Assembly (NCBI GenBank): GCA_964451365.1
Contig: CAYVIB010000004.1
Span: 131,357 to 195,356, forward strand
Length of the DNA: 64,000 nt
Source of the DNA: CAYVIB01 sp964451365
GTDB lineage: Bacteria > Pseudomonadota > Gammaproteobacteria > Pseudomonadales > Cellvibrionaceae
Direction: 5' to 3'
Shown: in pieces, positions 7,918 through 17,126 of the stretch
How positions within the stretch are numbered: the stretch's first letter is position 1
Layout of the letters: the number at the start of each line of letters is the position of its first letter
Made by a program: the position numbers and the translations under genes
The notes under the pieces: generated by a model
Told to the model about the DNA's origin: nothing
The model's input: only the letters and a program-made list of their open reading frames with translations
Databases searched by the model: none

Positions 7918-8506
7918 TGCGGGCCGCCAGCACCGCACTCTCCAGCGATTCGAAATTACCCGCCCGGAATTCGGGTGCATCGTGTTTGAAAAGATTCACA
8001 CGCCACAAGCCCGTATCGGCATCCTCGGAGTACTCCACGTACCAGGTATCGCTGTATGTTTCTTCGTAGACTCCATCCGGCCGCTTGATCAGGCCGCTGA
8101 GATCGACCAGGTCTTCCAAATCGATGTTATTGCCCAAGGGAGCTTCATGCATATAGCGTTCTACATAATCGTTTTCGCCACCGGCGTCCTCCCCGGACAT
8201 ATTCTCCTCCATATGGTATTCGCCATCAGATTCATTCCAGTCTTTCCCCTGAGTGTCGGTAATTTCCGTACCCAGGTCGTCCTTCTCTCCAATATCGAGC
8301 GCGCCGGTCCAGCTTTCCGGTTCCTCACCGGGTTCGACGTCCAGTTTGCGCCATTCGGCAAAACTGTATTCTTCGACGTCACCATTGAAATGCTGAACCT
8401 CCACCGTTCGCGCCTCATCGTCCACCGCCACCACGTAGAAGCGCGAGCCCTTGCCATGCGGCCAGTAGTACCACTGGTCAACGGTAGGATCGAATTTGTT
8501 GTACAT
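7898..8506 (-). CDS. Acidic protein of unknown function (DUF6763-like N-terminus)
   Basis: This protein of about 202 residues has no catalytic motif I recognise. Residues 1-75 form a compact module (VDQWYYWPHGKGSRFYVVAVDDEARTV continuing to a WTG motif) that resembles DUF6763, a small beta-rich family found near PHA and stress genes; I hold that name loosely. The middle (about 75-125) is very acidic and probably disordered. The C-terminus (about 140-200) forms a second beta-rich segment with a YVEYSEDADTGLWRVNLF stretch. I chose the second ATG (8506) because GGGGAGA then lies 6 nt upstream. The last codons fall in a short tandem repeat. Confidence 0.7.
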   Translation of the reverse strand: MYNKFDPTVDQWYYWPHGKGSRFYVVAVDDEARTVEVQHFNGDVEEYSFAEWRKLDVEPGEEPESWTGALDIGEKDDLGTEITDTQGKDWNESDGEYHMEENMSGEDAGGENDYVERYMHEAPLGNNIDLEDLVDLSGLIKRPDGVYEETYSDTWYVEYSEDADTGLWRVNLFKHDAPEFRAGNFESLESAVLAARTYYNQT

Positions 8507-8596
8507 AATCATTCTCCCCGACGTTGTCTATAGGAAAAAGGTACACCTCCCCTTCTTTAATATTTTTCCTGATCCCGGCCAATTATCTGGTGCGGG

Positions 8597-9355
8597 TTAT
8601 TTCACGGTCCAACCACCGTCGAGAACAATATTTTGGCCGGTGATATTTTTCGCACCGTCGGAAAGTAAAAAATTTACTGTCGCCGCCAGTTCTTCCATTT
8701 CAATAAACGCTTTTTTCGGCATCGGTTCCAACATAATATTGTTGATCACATCCTCTTCGGAAATTCCATGTTCCTGCGCCTGCTGCGCCACCTGCTTTTC
8801 CACCAGGGGGGTTTTCACATAGGAAGGGCAGATGGTATTCACTGTGATATTGAATGTCGCCGTTTCCAACGCAATCACTTTTGAAAACCCTACAATGCCA
8901 TGTTTGGCGGCAACATAGGCACTTTTGAAAGGTGACGCTATCACCGAATGAATTGAGCCGATATTGACTATCCGACCGAAGTTGCGCTCCTTCATCCCCG
9001 GCAACACCGCGCGCGTCAGCATGGCCGGGCCAGTTAGCAGCACATCCGTCACCAAGCGCCATTTGTCGACGGGAAAAGCCTCCAGTTTGGCGACGTATTG
9101 AATGCCGGCGTTATTGACCAGCACGTCCATGCCAGGAAACCTGCCTGCCACTTCATCGATGTTCGCCTGATTGGTGACATCCAGTTGAAAACTTTCGGCG
9201 GAATATCCCTGGTCCCGCAAATCCCGGCTGGCCGAATTCGCGGCGTCGATATTCAAATCACTGACGACAACGTGAAAGCCATCGCGGGCGAGTGACTTGG
9301 CCAGTGCTAGACCGATACCACTCGCCGCGCCGGTAACCAATGCTGTTTGTGTCAT
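8597..9355 (-). CDS. bdhA: 3-Hydroxybutyrate dehydrogenase
   Basis: This NAD-dependent short-chain dehydrogenase (252 residues) interconverts (R)-3-hydroxybutyrate and acetoacetate, a step in use of mobilised PHB. The cofactor motif TGAASGIG is at 9-16, NNAG at 81-84, and the catalytic Ser134, Tyr147 and Lys151 are present. The family-specific stretch NIGSIHSVIASPFKSAYVAA matches bacterial 3-hydroxybutyrate dehydrogenases better than FabG or PhaB. A GGTGG ribosome-binding site precedes the ATG. It is a lone gene, but its position beside the PHA locus fits a storage-polymer cycle. Confidence 0.88.
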   Translation of the reverse strand: MTQTALVTGAASGIGLALAKSLARDGFHVVVSDLNIDAANSASRDLRDQGYSAESFQLDVTNQANIDEVAGRFPGMDVLVNNAGIQYVAKLEAFPVDKWRLVTDVLLTGPAMLTRAVLPGMKERNFGRIVNIGSIHSVIASPFKSAYVAAKHGIVGFSKVIALETATFNITVNTICPSYVKTPLVEKQVAQQAQEHGISEEDVINNIMLEPMPKKAFIEMEELAATVNFLLSDGAKNITGQNIVLDGGWTVK

Positions 9356-9668
9356 ATCAATCCACCTCGTTTAGGGATAAAAATTTTTGAAGAATGATCG
9401 GCTCCTTTTTGAGCAAAATTCTGAACACATTGCCCAACAACTCCATCATAAAATTAATATTGAGACAGCGGCGAAGCTAATCCATGACGGCAGGCAGGCC
9501 TGGTACGGCTACAGGTTCAAGGTTGCGCACAACGTCGTCTGCGGGATCAGGTGCAAAATCCGGTCCCGCGAAAAAGTGACCGGAGGAATGACGGGGAGTA
9601 TATCAATAAAGAACGAAACGAAAATGACCTCCCCGGCAGGCAGCGGTAAGGATGCAGGTTAGCAGGTT
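9356..9668. other. Noncoding stretch between bdhA and the outer-membrane remnant
   Basis: About 310 bp without a convincing gene. Short open frames on both strands show no family features. It probably holds the bdhA promoter and debris from the deletion that joined the two pseudogenes to its right. Confidence 0.5.
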
Positions 9669-9800
9669 AAAGTACCGCCGGACTTCCAGTTGCAGATAGT
9701 CATCACCGCGCAGATCGTATTCCAACGATCCCGGTTCCACATTGGAGAACAATCGAGCTTCCGCTTCGACTTTCCAGTTGTCGGTGATTCTGCGATTCAT
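9669..9800 (-). pseudogene. Remnant of an outer-membrane beta-barrel protein C-terminus
   Basis: About 44 codons read MNRRITDNWKVEAEARLFSN through to LQLEVRRYF. The alternating polar and hydrophobic residues and the terminal aromatic resemble the last strands and beta-signal of an outer membrane protein. The frame continues past RRYF without a stop for 21 codons, so the natural end is lost. It directly abuts the broken RND exporter, so the intervening gene parts appear to have been deleted. The specific outer-membrane family cannot be told from this fragment. Confidence 0.55.
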
Positions 9801-10570
9801 AAAAAGATAACCAGTACGGTAGACACTGTCGCGCCAACGGAACGCACCAGCAACAGCATGACGATAATAATAATCAGGTACATGGCTGGAATCCGTGTCG
9901 CCATGTCCTGCATGGATGACTCGAAAAAAAGCATTCGACAACATCACCACGCCGGACATATGCACGGTGACCGGACACTTTCTTCAATTTCCGCTTTCAA
10001 TTTGCGGGCCACCGCGACGGTTTCCGGCGTTTCATCCAGGCTGACCTGGGGCATCTGGAAAGTGGCATTACTGCCGTGACGGCGGCACTGTCATTCAGCA
10101 ATTGGCCGACGAGGAAGGGTTCACTTAATGCAACGTGCCGTGCCTGATCCCGTTGGCTCGCGGTACCGCCGCCGGCGTTTTCCACCAGGTCTTCCACGAT
10201 AAGCTCGTCACCATCAGCGCGCGAATACTGGAAGTTCGTCACTGAATCGACGCGCAACACGTAAGGCAGCAGCCATGCCTGCCGCGTTAGCTCCTCCACC
10301 GCGCTCAACACGGGCCGGGAAAAAACCTCACCGTCGTCCGGCGTGACGGCAAAGATAATATTGTCGTTTTTGGTATAGGTTTTCTGTTGTTCGTCGAAAG
10401 CCCGCAGGTGCGGGTTTTCACCGGAGAAAAAGACGCGGTAGTCGTTGTTAAACCCAGATAGCGGTCAGTAAAAGGCAGGCGGCCACAGCCGCTATCACCA
10501 CCCACCACCGCCGGCGGATGATGAATTCCGAGTAAGCATTGATCCATCGGGAAGTCCGATTGATATCCAT
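9797..10570 (-). pseudogene. Frameshifted and truncated RND (MMPL-type) exporter
   Basis: Reading from an ATG at 10570 with a GGGGA ribosome-binding site, the pieces are: a first membrane helix (RRRWWVVIAAVAACLLLTAIW), then after a frameshift the periplasmic start FNNDYRVFFSGENPHLRAFD and the run up to VGQLLNDSAAVTAV. A second shift gives NATFQMPQVSLDETPETVAV, a third gives VHMSGVVMLSNAFF, and a fourth gives ESSMQDMATRIPAMYLIIII with a membrane helix ending IFL-stop. These are collinear parts of the N-terminal third of one RND-superfamily exporter. At least four frameshifts and loss of the remainder show it is dead. The intact TetR gene just upstream was probably its regulator. Confidence 0.75.
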
Positions 10571-10692
10571 AAAAATCCCCAAATTGCAGTTGATCGGGCA
10601 TCGACAACTCCGGGGAAAACCGGCCCTGAATCGATTTCCCATCCTGTTTCCACAACAAACCGACCATCCGGTTTGTAGCAATCCACATTTTT

Positions 10693-11292
10693 TTACTCCT
10701 GAAGCGACAATATATAGTTTGCCAGGCAGGTGACCCCTGACCGGAAGTTGTTGAGATCCCGCATGCACTTCCCCTGCAGCATCAACCCCTGGATAGCCGC
10801 GACGATAAAAATGGAAGTGGCCCTGGGGTCCACGTCATCTTTGACATAGGCCTTGGACTTTGCCTGGCTCAGGGCCTCGGCAAAACGCTCACCCAGTACC
10901 CGAAACATCGTCAGCGCCCTTTTCTGGAAACCCTCATCAACATCCGCCATTTCCATGGATATCCGGCTCATCGGGCAACCGTGTTCCAGTTCCTCCTCGG
11001 TCAGGGAAGCAGCAAACTCCCGCATCCAGTGGTACAGCCCTTGAACCGGGTTTTCTTCCGACAGGGGAACCTCCCAATCGGCCAGAAATTCCCGGATAAA
11101 AACCTCTTCGAATACCGCGTAACCGAGCTCCTGCTTATTGGCAAAGTGGTGATAGAGCCCTCCCTTGGATACCCCGGCTTTGTCGATGATGCCGGCGAGG
11201 CTGGTGCCCTTGTATCCTTGGGCAACCATTTCTTCGGCGGCTACTTCCAGAATATGCTGGCGGGTGGCGTCTGGATCTCTCGGTGGTGTCAT
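10693..11292 (-). CDS. TetR/AcrR-family transcriptional regulator
   Basis: The 199-residue protein has a TetR N-terminal DNA-binding domain: TRQHILEVAAEEMVAQGYKG followed by the helix-turn-helix GIIDKAGVSKGGLYHHFANKQEL (about residues 9-55). The C-terminal ligand domain includes GCPMSRISMEMADVDEGFQ, typical of NemR/AcuR-like regulators. I use ATG 11292 (MTPPRDPDATRQ) rather than the longer frame because the preceding 20 residues do not fit the family. A perfect GACCGCGCGGTC palindrome lies 40-51 bp upstream and is probably its own operator. Its expected target, the adjacent RND exporter gene, is broken. Confidence 0.85.
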   Translation of the reverse strand: MTPPRDPDATRQHILEVAAEEMVAQGYKGTSLAGIIDKAGVSKGGLYHHFANKQELGYAVFEEVFIREFLADWEVPLSEENPVQGLYHWMREFAASLTEEELEHGCPMSRISMEMADVDEGFQKRALTMFRVLGERFAEALSQAKSKAYVKDDVDPRATSIFIVAAIQGLMLQGKCMRDLNNFRSGVTCLANYILSLQE

Positions 11293-11331
11293 GCACGGGT
11301 ACTTCGGGAAAACAACAGCCAAAATCATACC

Positions 11332-11343
11332 GACCGCGCGGTC
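11332..11343. promoter_or_regulatory. Candidate TetR operator
   Basis: GACCGCGCGGTC is a perfect 12-bp palindrome just upstream of the TetR gene. The GACCG...CGGTC half-sites match the type of site bound by NemR-like TetR regulators. Autoregulation is inferred from position. Confidence 0.6.
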
Positions 11344-11785
11344 TGTTGGCAAGGGGATATCCTCTACCTAATCAAGGAAAGTCCGGTACCATCCCGGGTA
11401 AAATCATCAAAACACGGGGGAAAAACGATTAGCAGTGGCTTACACGGAAGTCAGGCCAAATTAACCTTAAAAGTTCCAATGAACAAAAATCGCTCCGTGA
11501 ATTACGCGCCACTCCCAAGAAAGCGCTCTCATTCCAATCGCTTTTTCAACCAGGAAAAAACCCAACAAATAGTCAGAATCACCATTATTTGAGCGGCCTT
11601 TTTTTCCATTTTTATTCGCGAAATCAGGGCATATTTATGATCAAACTGCTGTAAAAAAAACACTTTTCTCATAGAATGTGTGCCCGGGCGATGTCGCCCT
11701 GAATGTTGTTCCTTACACACAAAGGAATGAAAAAACAATAAAAGGCAGTAGCACATAACTATATAAACCGAAGGCACCTCCGATC
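11344..11785. other. Noncoding region upstream of the symporter-phosphorylase pair
   Basis: About 440 bp with no convincing gene. It holds a perfect palindrome GGGCGATGTCGCCC (GGGCGA/TCGCCC) at 11686-11699, about 90 bp before the symporter start. The palindrome could be a regulator site or a hairpin in the 5' leader. Confidence 0.5.
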
Positions 11786-13720
11786 ATGCAACTTTCTCCC
11801 ATTGATATCACCATTATTTGTCTCTATCTGGCCAGCACAGTGGTCATTGGTCTGGCGCTGAAAAGGCAGGCGTCCAAAAACCTGGACTCTTACTTCCTTG
11901 GCGGAAAAACCCTGCCCTGGTACATGTTGAGCCTTTCCAACGCCTCCGGCATGTTCGATATTTCCGGCACGATGTGGCTAGTGACCTTGTTGTTCGTTTA
12001 CGGCCTGAAGAGTATCTGGATTCCCTGGCTGTGGCCGGTATTCAACCAGGTGTTCCTGATGGTGTTCCTGTCCCTGTGGTTGCGCCGTTCCAATGTGCTT
12101 ACCGGAGCGGAATGGATACGCACGCGCTTTGGTGATGACCTCGGCGGTAGATTATCCCATGGCATTATCGTCGCCTTCGCCATTATCAGTGTGCTCGGTT
12201 TCCTTGCCTACGGCTTTGTCGGCATCGGCAAATTCATGGAAATTTTTATTCCCTGGGAAGCGGTGTCACCCTACGTTCCGTTTGAAGTTTCTCCCGAGCG
12301 CGTACCGCATTTGTACGGCATTGTATTTACCGCTATCGCCACCTTCTATGTGATGCTCGGCGGTATGTTGAGTATTGTGTGGGCGGACCTGCTGCAATTT
12401 ACCATCATGGCCATTTCCGCCGTTATTATTGCCATAATCGCCATGAACAATGTATCGCCGGAAATGCTGAACGCAGCGGTACCGGAGGGTTGGTCCAACC
12501 CCTTCTTCGGCTGGTCCCTCGATTTGGACTGGAGCAAGAAAATTCCGGAAGTCATGGGCAAAATTTCCTCCGACGGTTACGAATTGTTTATGGCGTTTGT
12601 GATGATGTTGCTGTTCAAAGGGATTTTGATAAGCGCAGCGGGGCCCGCGCCGAATTACGACATGCAAAAAATACTGGCAACGAAATCGCCACGCGAAGCG
12701 GCTAAAATGAGCGGCTTCGTCTCCGTTGTTCTGATGCCCATACGCTATTTGATGATCGCCGGTTTTACCGTGCTGGCGCTGGTTTATTATCAGCAACTGA
12801 ATTTAACCGTGGGCGGCAAAATCGATTTTGAGAATGTACTGCCGTCGGCGATCAGCCAGTTCGCTCCCGCCGGCCTGCTGGGCCTGCTGCTCGCCGGACT
12901 GCTGGCCGCCTTTATGTCCACATTTGCCTCCACCGTAAACGCGGCCCCGGCCTACCTGGTCAACGACATCTACAAGCGTTATATCAATCCGAACGCCTCG
13001 TCCAAGCGATTGGTGTACATGAGTTACGCCGTGTCCGTGGGCGTGGTGGTGATCAGCACAATCCTCGGTTTGTTCGTCAGCAGCATTAATGCCGTCCTGG
13101 TGTGGATAGTGTCCGGTTTGTGGGGTGGCTATACCGTCTCCAACGTCCTTAAATGGTACTGGTGGCGGTTCAACGGCATGGGTTATTTCTGGGGAATGAT
13201 GGTCGGTATTGTGGCAGCCATTGTCCTGCCGATGGCTGTAGGTGCTGCATTCCCTAATATTCCATCGGATATTCTGCCGCTGTATGTCTTCCCGGTCATT
13301 CTCCTGCTGTCGAGCGCGGCCGCGGTTGGCGGCAGCCTCTACACCGCACCGGAAAACGAAGAGCGTTTGAAAGAGTTTTACAAGAACGTTCGCCCCTGGG
13401 GTTTCTGGGGGCCGATACACGAGAAAGTTGCCGCCGACGATCCGGGCTTTACCAAAAACCCGAATTTCAAGCGCGATATGTTTAATGTCGCTGTTGGTAT
13501 TGTGCTGCAAACCTCCCTGGTCGCCCTGCCCATCTTCTTCGTAATCAAGGAATTTTACTCAGCCGCCATTACCGCCGGACTGGCCATTGGCACCGCGCTG
13601 ATTCTCTGGCAAACATGGTACAAAAAACTCAGGGACTGGCCGGCGGAGGAAATTGCGCGGGAGCAGAATTCCGACATGGAAAAAACCAATCTCGCCGGAA
13701 CCGGCTACGCGCGCAATTAG
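11786..13720 (+). CDS. Sodium:solute symporter (SSS family), probably for a sugar
   Basis: The 644-residue protein has about 13-14 membrane segments and the SSS-family layout. The first helix (DITIICLYLASTVVIGLAL) is followed by a KNLDSYFLGGKTLPWYMLSLSN segment typical of SLC5-type symporters. A conserved core helix reads GLLGLLLAGLLAAFMSTFAST, where the Ser/Thr residues form part of the Na+ site in the family. The C-terminus is charged and cytoplasmic. The cellobiose phosphorylase gene follows after 59 bp on the same strand, so cellobiose or a related disaccharide is the likely substrate; that is inference from context. Confidence 0.85.
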   Translation: MQLSPIDITIICLYLASTVVIGLALKRQASKNLDSYFLGGKTLPWYMLSLSNASGMFDISGTMWLVTLLFVYGLKSIWIPWLWPVFNQVFLMVFLSLWLRRSNVLTGAEWIRTRFGDDLGGRLSHGIIVAFAIISVLGFLAYGFVGIGKFMEIFIPWEAVSPYVPFEVSPERVPHLYGIVFTAIATFYVMLGGMLSIVWADLLQFTIMAISAVIIAIIAMNNVSPEMLNAAVPEGWSNPFFGWSLDLDWSKKIPEVMGKISSDGYELFMAFVMMLLFKGILISAAGPAPNYDMQKILATKSPREAAKMSGFVSVVLMPIRYLMIAGFTVLALVYYQQLNLTVGGKIDFENVLPSAISQFAPAGLLGLLLAGLLAAFMSTFASTVNAAPAYLVNDIYKRYINPNASSKRLVYMSYAVSVGVVVISTILGLFVSSINAVLVWIVSGLWGGYTVSNVLKWYWWRFNGMGYFWGMMVGIVAAIVLPMAVGAAFPNIPSDILPLYVFPVILLLSSAAAVGGSLYTAPENEERLKEFYKNVRPWGFWGPIHEKVAADDPGFTKNPNFKRDMFNVAVGIVLQTSLVALPIFFVIKEFYSAAITAGLAIGTALILWQTWYKKLRDWPAEEIAREQNSDMEKTNLAGTGYARN

Positions 13721-13779
13721 TTGCGCGCGTTACCCGCAACTTTAACTTCTCTTTCTTATTTTTATTAAGGTAGTAAACA

Positions 13780-16215
13780 ATGAAGTTTGGCCATTTTGAT
13801 GATCAACAACGAGAATACGTCATCACCAATCCTAAAACACCCTACCCCTGGATCAACTACTTGGGCAATGAAGATTTCTTCAGCCTGGTCTCCAACACTG
13901 CGGGCGGTTACACCTTCTATAAGGATGCAAAATTCCGCCGCCTGACCCGTTACCGTTACAACAATGTACCGGCGGACAACGGCGGAAAATACTTTTATAT
14001 CAACGACGGCGGCGATGTGTGGTCCCCCGGCTGGAAGCCGGTAAAAGCGGAACTGGACAGCTACCGCTGCCACCACGGCCTGAGCTATACGCGCATCGTC
14101 GGCTCGCGCAACGGCGTGGAAGCTGAAGCACTTTATTTCATACCACTCGGCACCTGGGCGGAAGTACAGAAAGTAAAACTGAAGAACACTTCCGGCGCGG
14201 CCAAAAAGCTCAAATTGTTTTCGTTTATTGAGTGGTGCCTGTGGAATGCCGAAGACGACATGACCAACTTCCAGCGCAATTTTTCCACTGGTGAAGTTGA
14301 AATTGAAGATTCCGTTATCTATCACAAAACCGAATTCAAGGAGCGTCGCAACCACTACGCCTTTTATTCGGTGAATGCACCGGTACAGGGTTACGATACC
14401 GACCGGGAAACGTTTGTCGGCCTGTACAACAGCTTTGACCGACCCGACGCCGTATTCGAAGGCAAACCCCGCAATTCCGAAGCACACGGCTGGTCACCCA
14501 TCGCCTCCCACTACATTGAAGTGGAACTGGCGCCGGGCGAGGAAAAGGAATTTGTTTTTGTTCTCGGCTATATCGAAGTGGACAAAAACAACAAGTGGGA
14601 AAGCAAGAGCATTATCAACAAAAAACCGGCCAAGGACGTTATCAGCCGTTTTGACACCGCCGCCAAAGTCGAAGCCGAACTGGTAAAACTGAAAAATTAC
14701 TGGGCCGAACTGCTGTCGACCTACACACTGAACAGCGGCGACGAAAAACTGGACCGCATGGTCAATATCTGGAACCAGTACCAGTGCATGGTGACATTCA
14801 ACATGTCGCGCAGCGCCTCGTTTTTTGAATCCGGCATCGGCCGCGGCATGGGCTTCCGCGACTCCAACCAGGACCTGATCGGTTTCGTCCACCAGGTACC
14901 CGAGCGCGCGAAGCAGCGTATTCTGGATATCGCCGCCACGCAATTCGAAGATGGTTCCGCTTACCACCAGTATCAACCTCTGACCAAGCGTGGCAACAAT
15001 GCCATCGGTGGCAACTTTAATGACGACCCGCTGTGGTTGATTCTCTCCACCACCGATTACATCAAGGAAACCGGCGACTATTCCATTCTCGAAGCCAGCG
15101 TTCCCTACGATAACGATGCCAGCAAAGCCACCAGTCACTTTGAACATCTAAAGCGTTCCTTCTATCACACTGTCAACAATCTTGGTCCCCATGCCTTGCC
15201 ATTAATTGGTCGCGCGGACTGGAATGACTGCCTGAACCTGAATTGTTTTTCCGAAGATCCGAATGAGTCTTTCCAGACTACCGGAAATAAGGTCGGCAAA
15301 ACCGCTGAGTCCCTGATGATTGCCGGCCTGTTTGTTTTATATGGCAAGGAATTTATCAAACTGTGCAGGCAGATCGGCAAGGACGATGAAGCCGCCGAAG
15401 CGGAAAAACATGTCGACAGCATGATCGCCGCGGTTAAAGAGCACGGCTGGGATGGCGAATGGTACCTGCGCGCCTATGATTACTACGGCAAGAAAGTGGG
15501 CAGCAATGAGAACGAGGAAGGCAAAATTTTTATCGAGTCGCAAGGGTTCTGTGGCATGGCGTTGATCGGACACGAGGAAGGCATGGTACAAAAATCCATG
15601 GATTCCGTTAAGGAGTGGCTCGACAGCGATTACGGTATCGTTTTGCAACAGCCCGCGTTCACCAAGTACTACATCGAATATGGTGAGATTTCCACCTACC
15701 CGGCGGGTTACAAGGAAAACGCCGGTATTTTCTGCCACAACAACCCGTGGATTATGATTACCGAAGCCATGATCGGCAACGGCGATCGCGCGTTCGAGTA
15801 CTACCGCAAAATTGCGCCGGCTTACCTGGAGGAAATCAGCGATCTTCACAAAGTCGAGCCTTACGTTTACTGCCAGATGATTGCCGGTAAGGACGCCTAT
15901 AAGCCGGGCGAAGGCAAAAACTCCTGGCTGACCGGGACGGCCGCCTGGAACTTCGCCGCGATCACGCAGTATATTCTCGGCATCAAACCGGATTACAACG
16001 GCCTGTCGGTCAACCCTTCCATTCCGAAGGCCTGGAACGGATTCAAGGTGTCACGCAAGTTCCGCGGCTCCACCTATAACATTGAGGTCAAGAATCCGGA
16101 CCATGTCAGCAAGGGTGTGAAGTCCGTTACCATCAACGGCGAGTCCATCGATGGCAACGTGGTACCGGCGATGGATGCGGGGCAGGAATACCAGGTTGAA
16201 GTCATTATGGGTTAA
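13780..16215 (+). CDS. Cellobiose phosphorylase (GH94)
   Basis: The enzyme splits cellobiose with phosphate into glucose 1-phosphate and glucose, saving ATP over hydrolysis, and acts in the cytoplasm. The 811-residue protein is near the length of the Cellvibrio gilvus (Cellulomonas) enzyme and shares many blocks with it: TPYPWINYLGNEDFFSL, RRLTRYRYNN, FFESGIGRGMGFRDSNQDL, LIGRADWNDCLNLNCFS and IFCHNNPW. The general acid is one of the Asp residues in ADWND (Asp480/Asp483). N,N'-diacetylchitobiose phosphorylase is less likely because the NCFSEDPNESFQTT region matches cellobiose enzymes. An AAGG ribosome-binding site precedes the ATG. Two hairpins follow the stop. Confidence 0.93.
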   Translation: MKFGHFDDQQREYVITNPKTPYPWINYLGNEDFFSLVSNTAGGYTFYKDAKFRRLTRYRYNNVPADNGGKYFYINDGGDVWSPGWKPVKAELDSYRCHHGLSYTRIVGSRNGVEAEALYFIPLGTWAEVQKVKLKNTSGAAKKLKLFSFIEWCLWNAEDDMTNFQRNFSTGEVEIEDSVIYHKTEFKERRNHYAFYSVNAPVQGYDTDRETFVGLYNSFDRPDAVFEGKPRNSEAHGWSPIASHYIEVELAPGEEKEFVFVLGYIEVDKNNKWESKSIINKKPAKDVISRFDTAAKVEAELVKLKNYWAELLSTYTLNSGDEKLDRMVNIWNQYQCMVTFNMSRSASFFESGIGRGMGFRDSNQDLIGFVHQVPERAKQRILDIAATQFEDGSAYHQYQPLTKRGNNAIGGNFNDDPLWLILSTTDYIKETGDYSILEASVPYDNDASKATSHFEHLKRSFYHTVNNLGPHALPLIGRADWNDCLNLNCFSEDPNESFQTTGNKVGKTAESLMIAGLFVLYGKEFIKLCRQIGKDDEAAEAEKHVDSMIAAVKEHGWDGEWYLRAYDYYGKKVGSNENEEGKIFIESQGFCGMALIGHEEGMVQKSMDSVKEWLDSDYGIVLQQPAFTKYYIEYGEISTYPAGYKENAGIFCHNNPWIMITEAMIGNGDRAFEYYRKIAPAYLEEISDLHKVEPYVYCQMIAGKDAYKPGEGKNSWLTGTAAWNFAAITQYILGIKPDYNGLSVNPSIPKAWNGFKVSRKFRGSTYNIEVKNPDHVSKGVKSVTINGESIDGNVVPAMDAGQEYQVEVIMG

Positions 16216-16222
16216 CCTTTAA

Positions 16223-16297
16223 GGTAAGCGATAGTCCGACACTTCGCTTACCCGACCTACTTAATTAATCAAGCGGCGGCAATTCATTGACGCCGCT
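16223..16297. terminator. Two hairpins after the cellobiose phosphorylase gene
   Basis: GGTAAGCG (16223-16230) pairs with CGCTTACC (16245-16252), and AGCGGCG (16272-16278) pairs with CGCCGCT (16291-16297). They lie just after the stop at 16215 and before the inward-facing AraC remnant, so either may act as a terminator. There is no clear T-tract. Confidence 0.45.
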
Positions 16298-16304
16298 CTG
16301 ATGT

Positions 16305-16562
16305 TCACAATTTATCCTGTGCGATTTGCAAAAACCGTTTTCGATATTCACCCGGGTGCATACCGGCGACACGGTTGAATTCCTTGTTAAAATTCGACTT
16401 GGTGGCAAAGCCGGCCTCGAGCATCAAATCAGTAATCGCCATATCGGGATTATTCTCAATCAGCCGCTTGGCTTCGTTCACCCGAAAGTTATTGAAGTAC
16501 CGGGAAAGACTGCCGCCATAAGTCCAATTTAATCGATTCTGAAAGTTGGCGCGTTGGCACCG
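16305..16562 (-). pseudogene. C-terminal remnant of an AraC/XylS-family regulator
   Basis: The minus strand encodes, in one frame, FNNFRVNEAKRLIENNPDMA, then ITDLMLEAGFATKSNFNKEF, then NRVAGMHPGEYRKRF and a stop. These are the second half of an AraC helix-turn-helix domain, including the GF-TKSNFNKEF signature. Upstream the frame hits a stop at 16563-16565 after about 86 codons, and there is no N-terminal half. It is a truncated leftover, probably of the regulator that once controlled a neighbouring operon. Confidence 0.75.
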
Positions 16563-16655
16563 TTACAACCAACAGCGACTGCCTTAATTGAAGCTGTCAT
16601 AAAGGGCGAGTATGATTCCGCTAACTTGCAAGCCGACAATTCGACGGAGCTTCTC

Positions 16656-17126
16656 ATGATCAAACTCAACGTCAACGGTAAAACCCTCTCAATGGATGCC
16701 GATCCCAATATGCCATTGCTTTACGCGCTTCGGGATCTGGCGCAATTGACCGGAACCAAATTTGGCTGCGGTGCCGGTTTATGCGGTGCGTGCACGGTAC
16801 ATATTGATGGCAACCCCACCCGCGCCTGCTTGACGCCGGTTTCCGCCGTGGGTGACAAAAAAATTACCACCATCGAAGGGCTCGGTGAAGGCGATTCACT
16901 GCACCCGGTGCAGCAATCCTGGTTAAAACATAAAGTGCCGCAGTGTGGCTATTGCCAAAGCGGACAAATGATGAGCGCCGCGGCGTTGTTGGCAAAAAAT
17001 CCGTCTCCCTCCGACCAGGAAATTGATTCCGCCATGCAGGGCAATATCTGCCGTTGCGGCACCTATAACCGCATCAAGGCTGCCATTAAGGACGCCGGCG
17101 TGATGATACAGGAGGCAAAAGCATGA
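16656..17126 (+). CDS. iorA: (2Fe-2S) subunit of a molybdenum hydroxylase (isoquinoline 1-oxidoreductase alpha type)
   Basis: The 156-residue subunit carries electrons from the molybdenum centre. The plant-type ferredoxin cluster is held by Cys38, Cys43, Cys46 and Cys58 (GCGAGLCGAC...RAC); the second cluster by Cys97, Cys100, Cys132 and Cys134 (QCGYC, ICRC). I start at ATG 16656 because GGAGC lies 5 nt upstream and the resulting N-terminus MIKLNVNGK fits the family; a longer frame upstream does not. The stop overlaps the next start by 4 nt (ATGA), so the two are translationally coupled. No FAD subunit gene is present, as in IorAB-type enzymes that pass electrons to cytochromes. Confidence 0.9.
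   Translation: MIKLNVNGKTLSMDADPNMPLLYALRDLAQLTGTKFGCGAGLCGACTVHIDGNPTRACLTPVSAVGDKKITTIEGLGEGDSLHPVQQSWLKHKVPQCGYCQSGQMMSAAALLAKNPSPSDQEIDSAMQGNICRCGTYNRIKAAIKDAGVMIQEAKA

Noticed and set aside
9387..9662. 91-codon plus-strand frame
   Set aside because: It has no domain features and runs antisense to the edge of the outer-membrane remnant.
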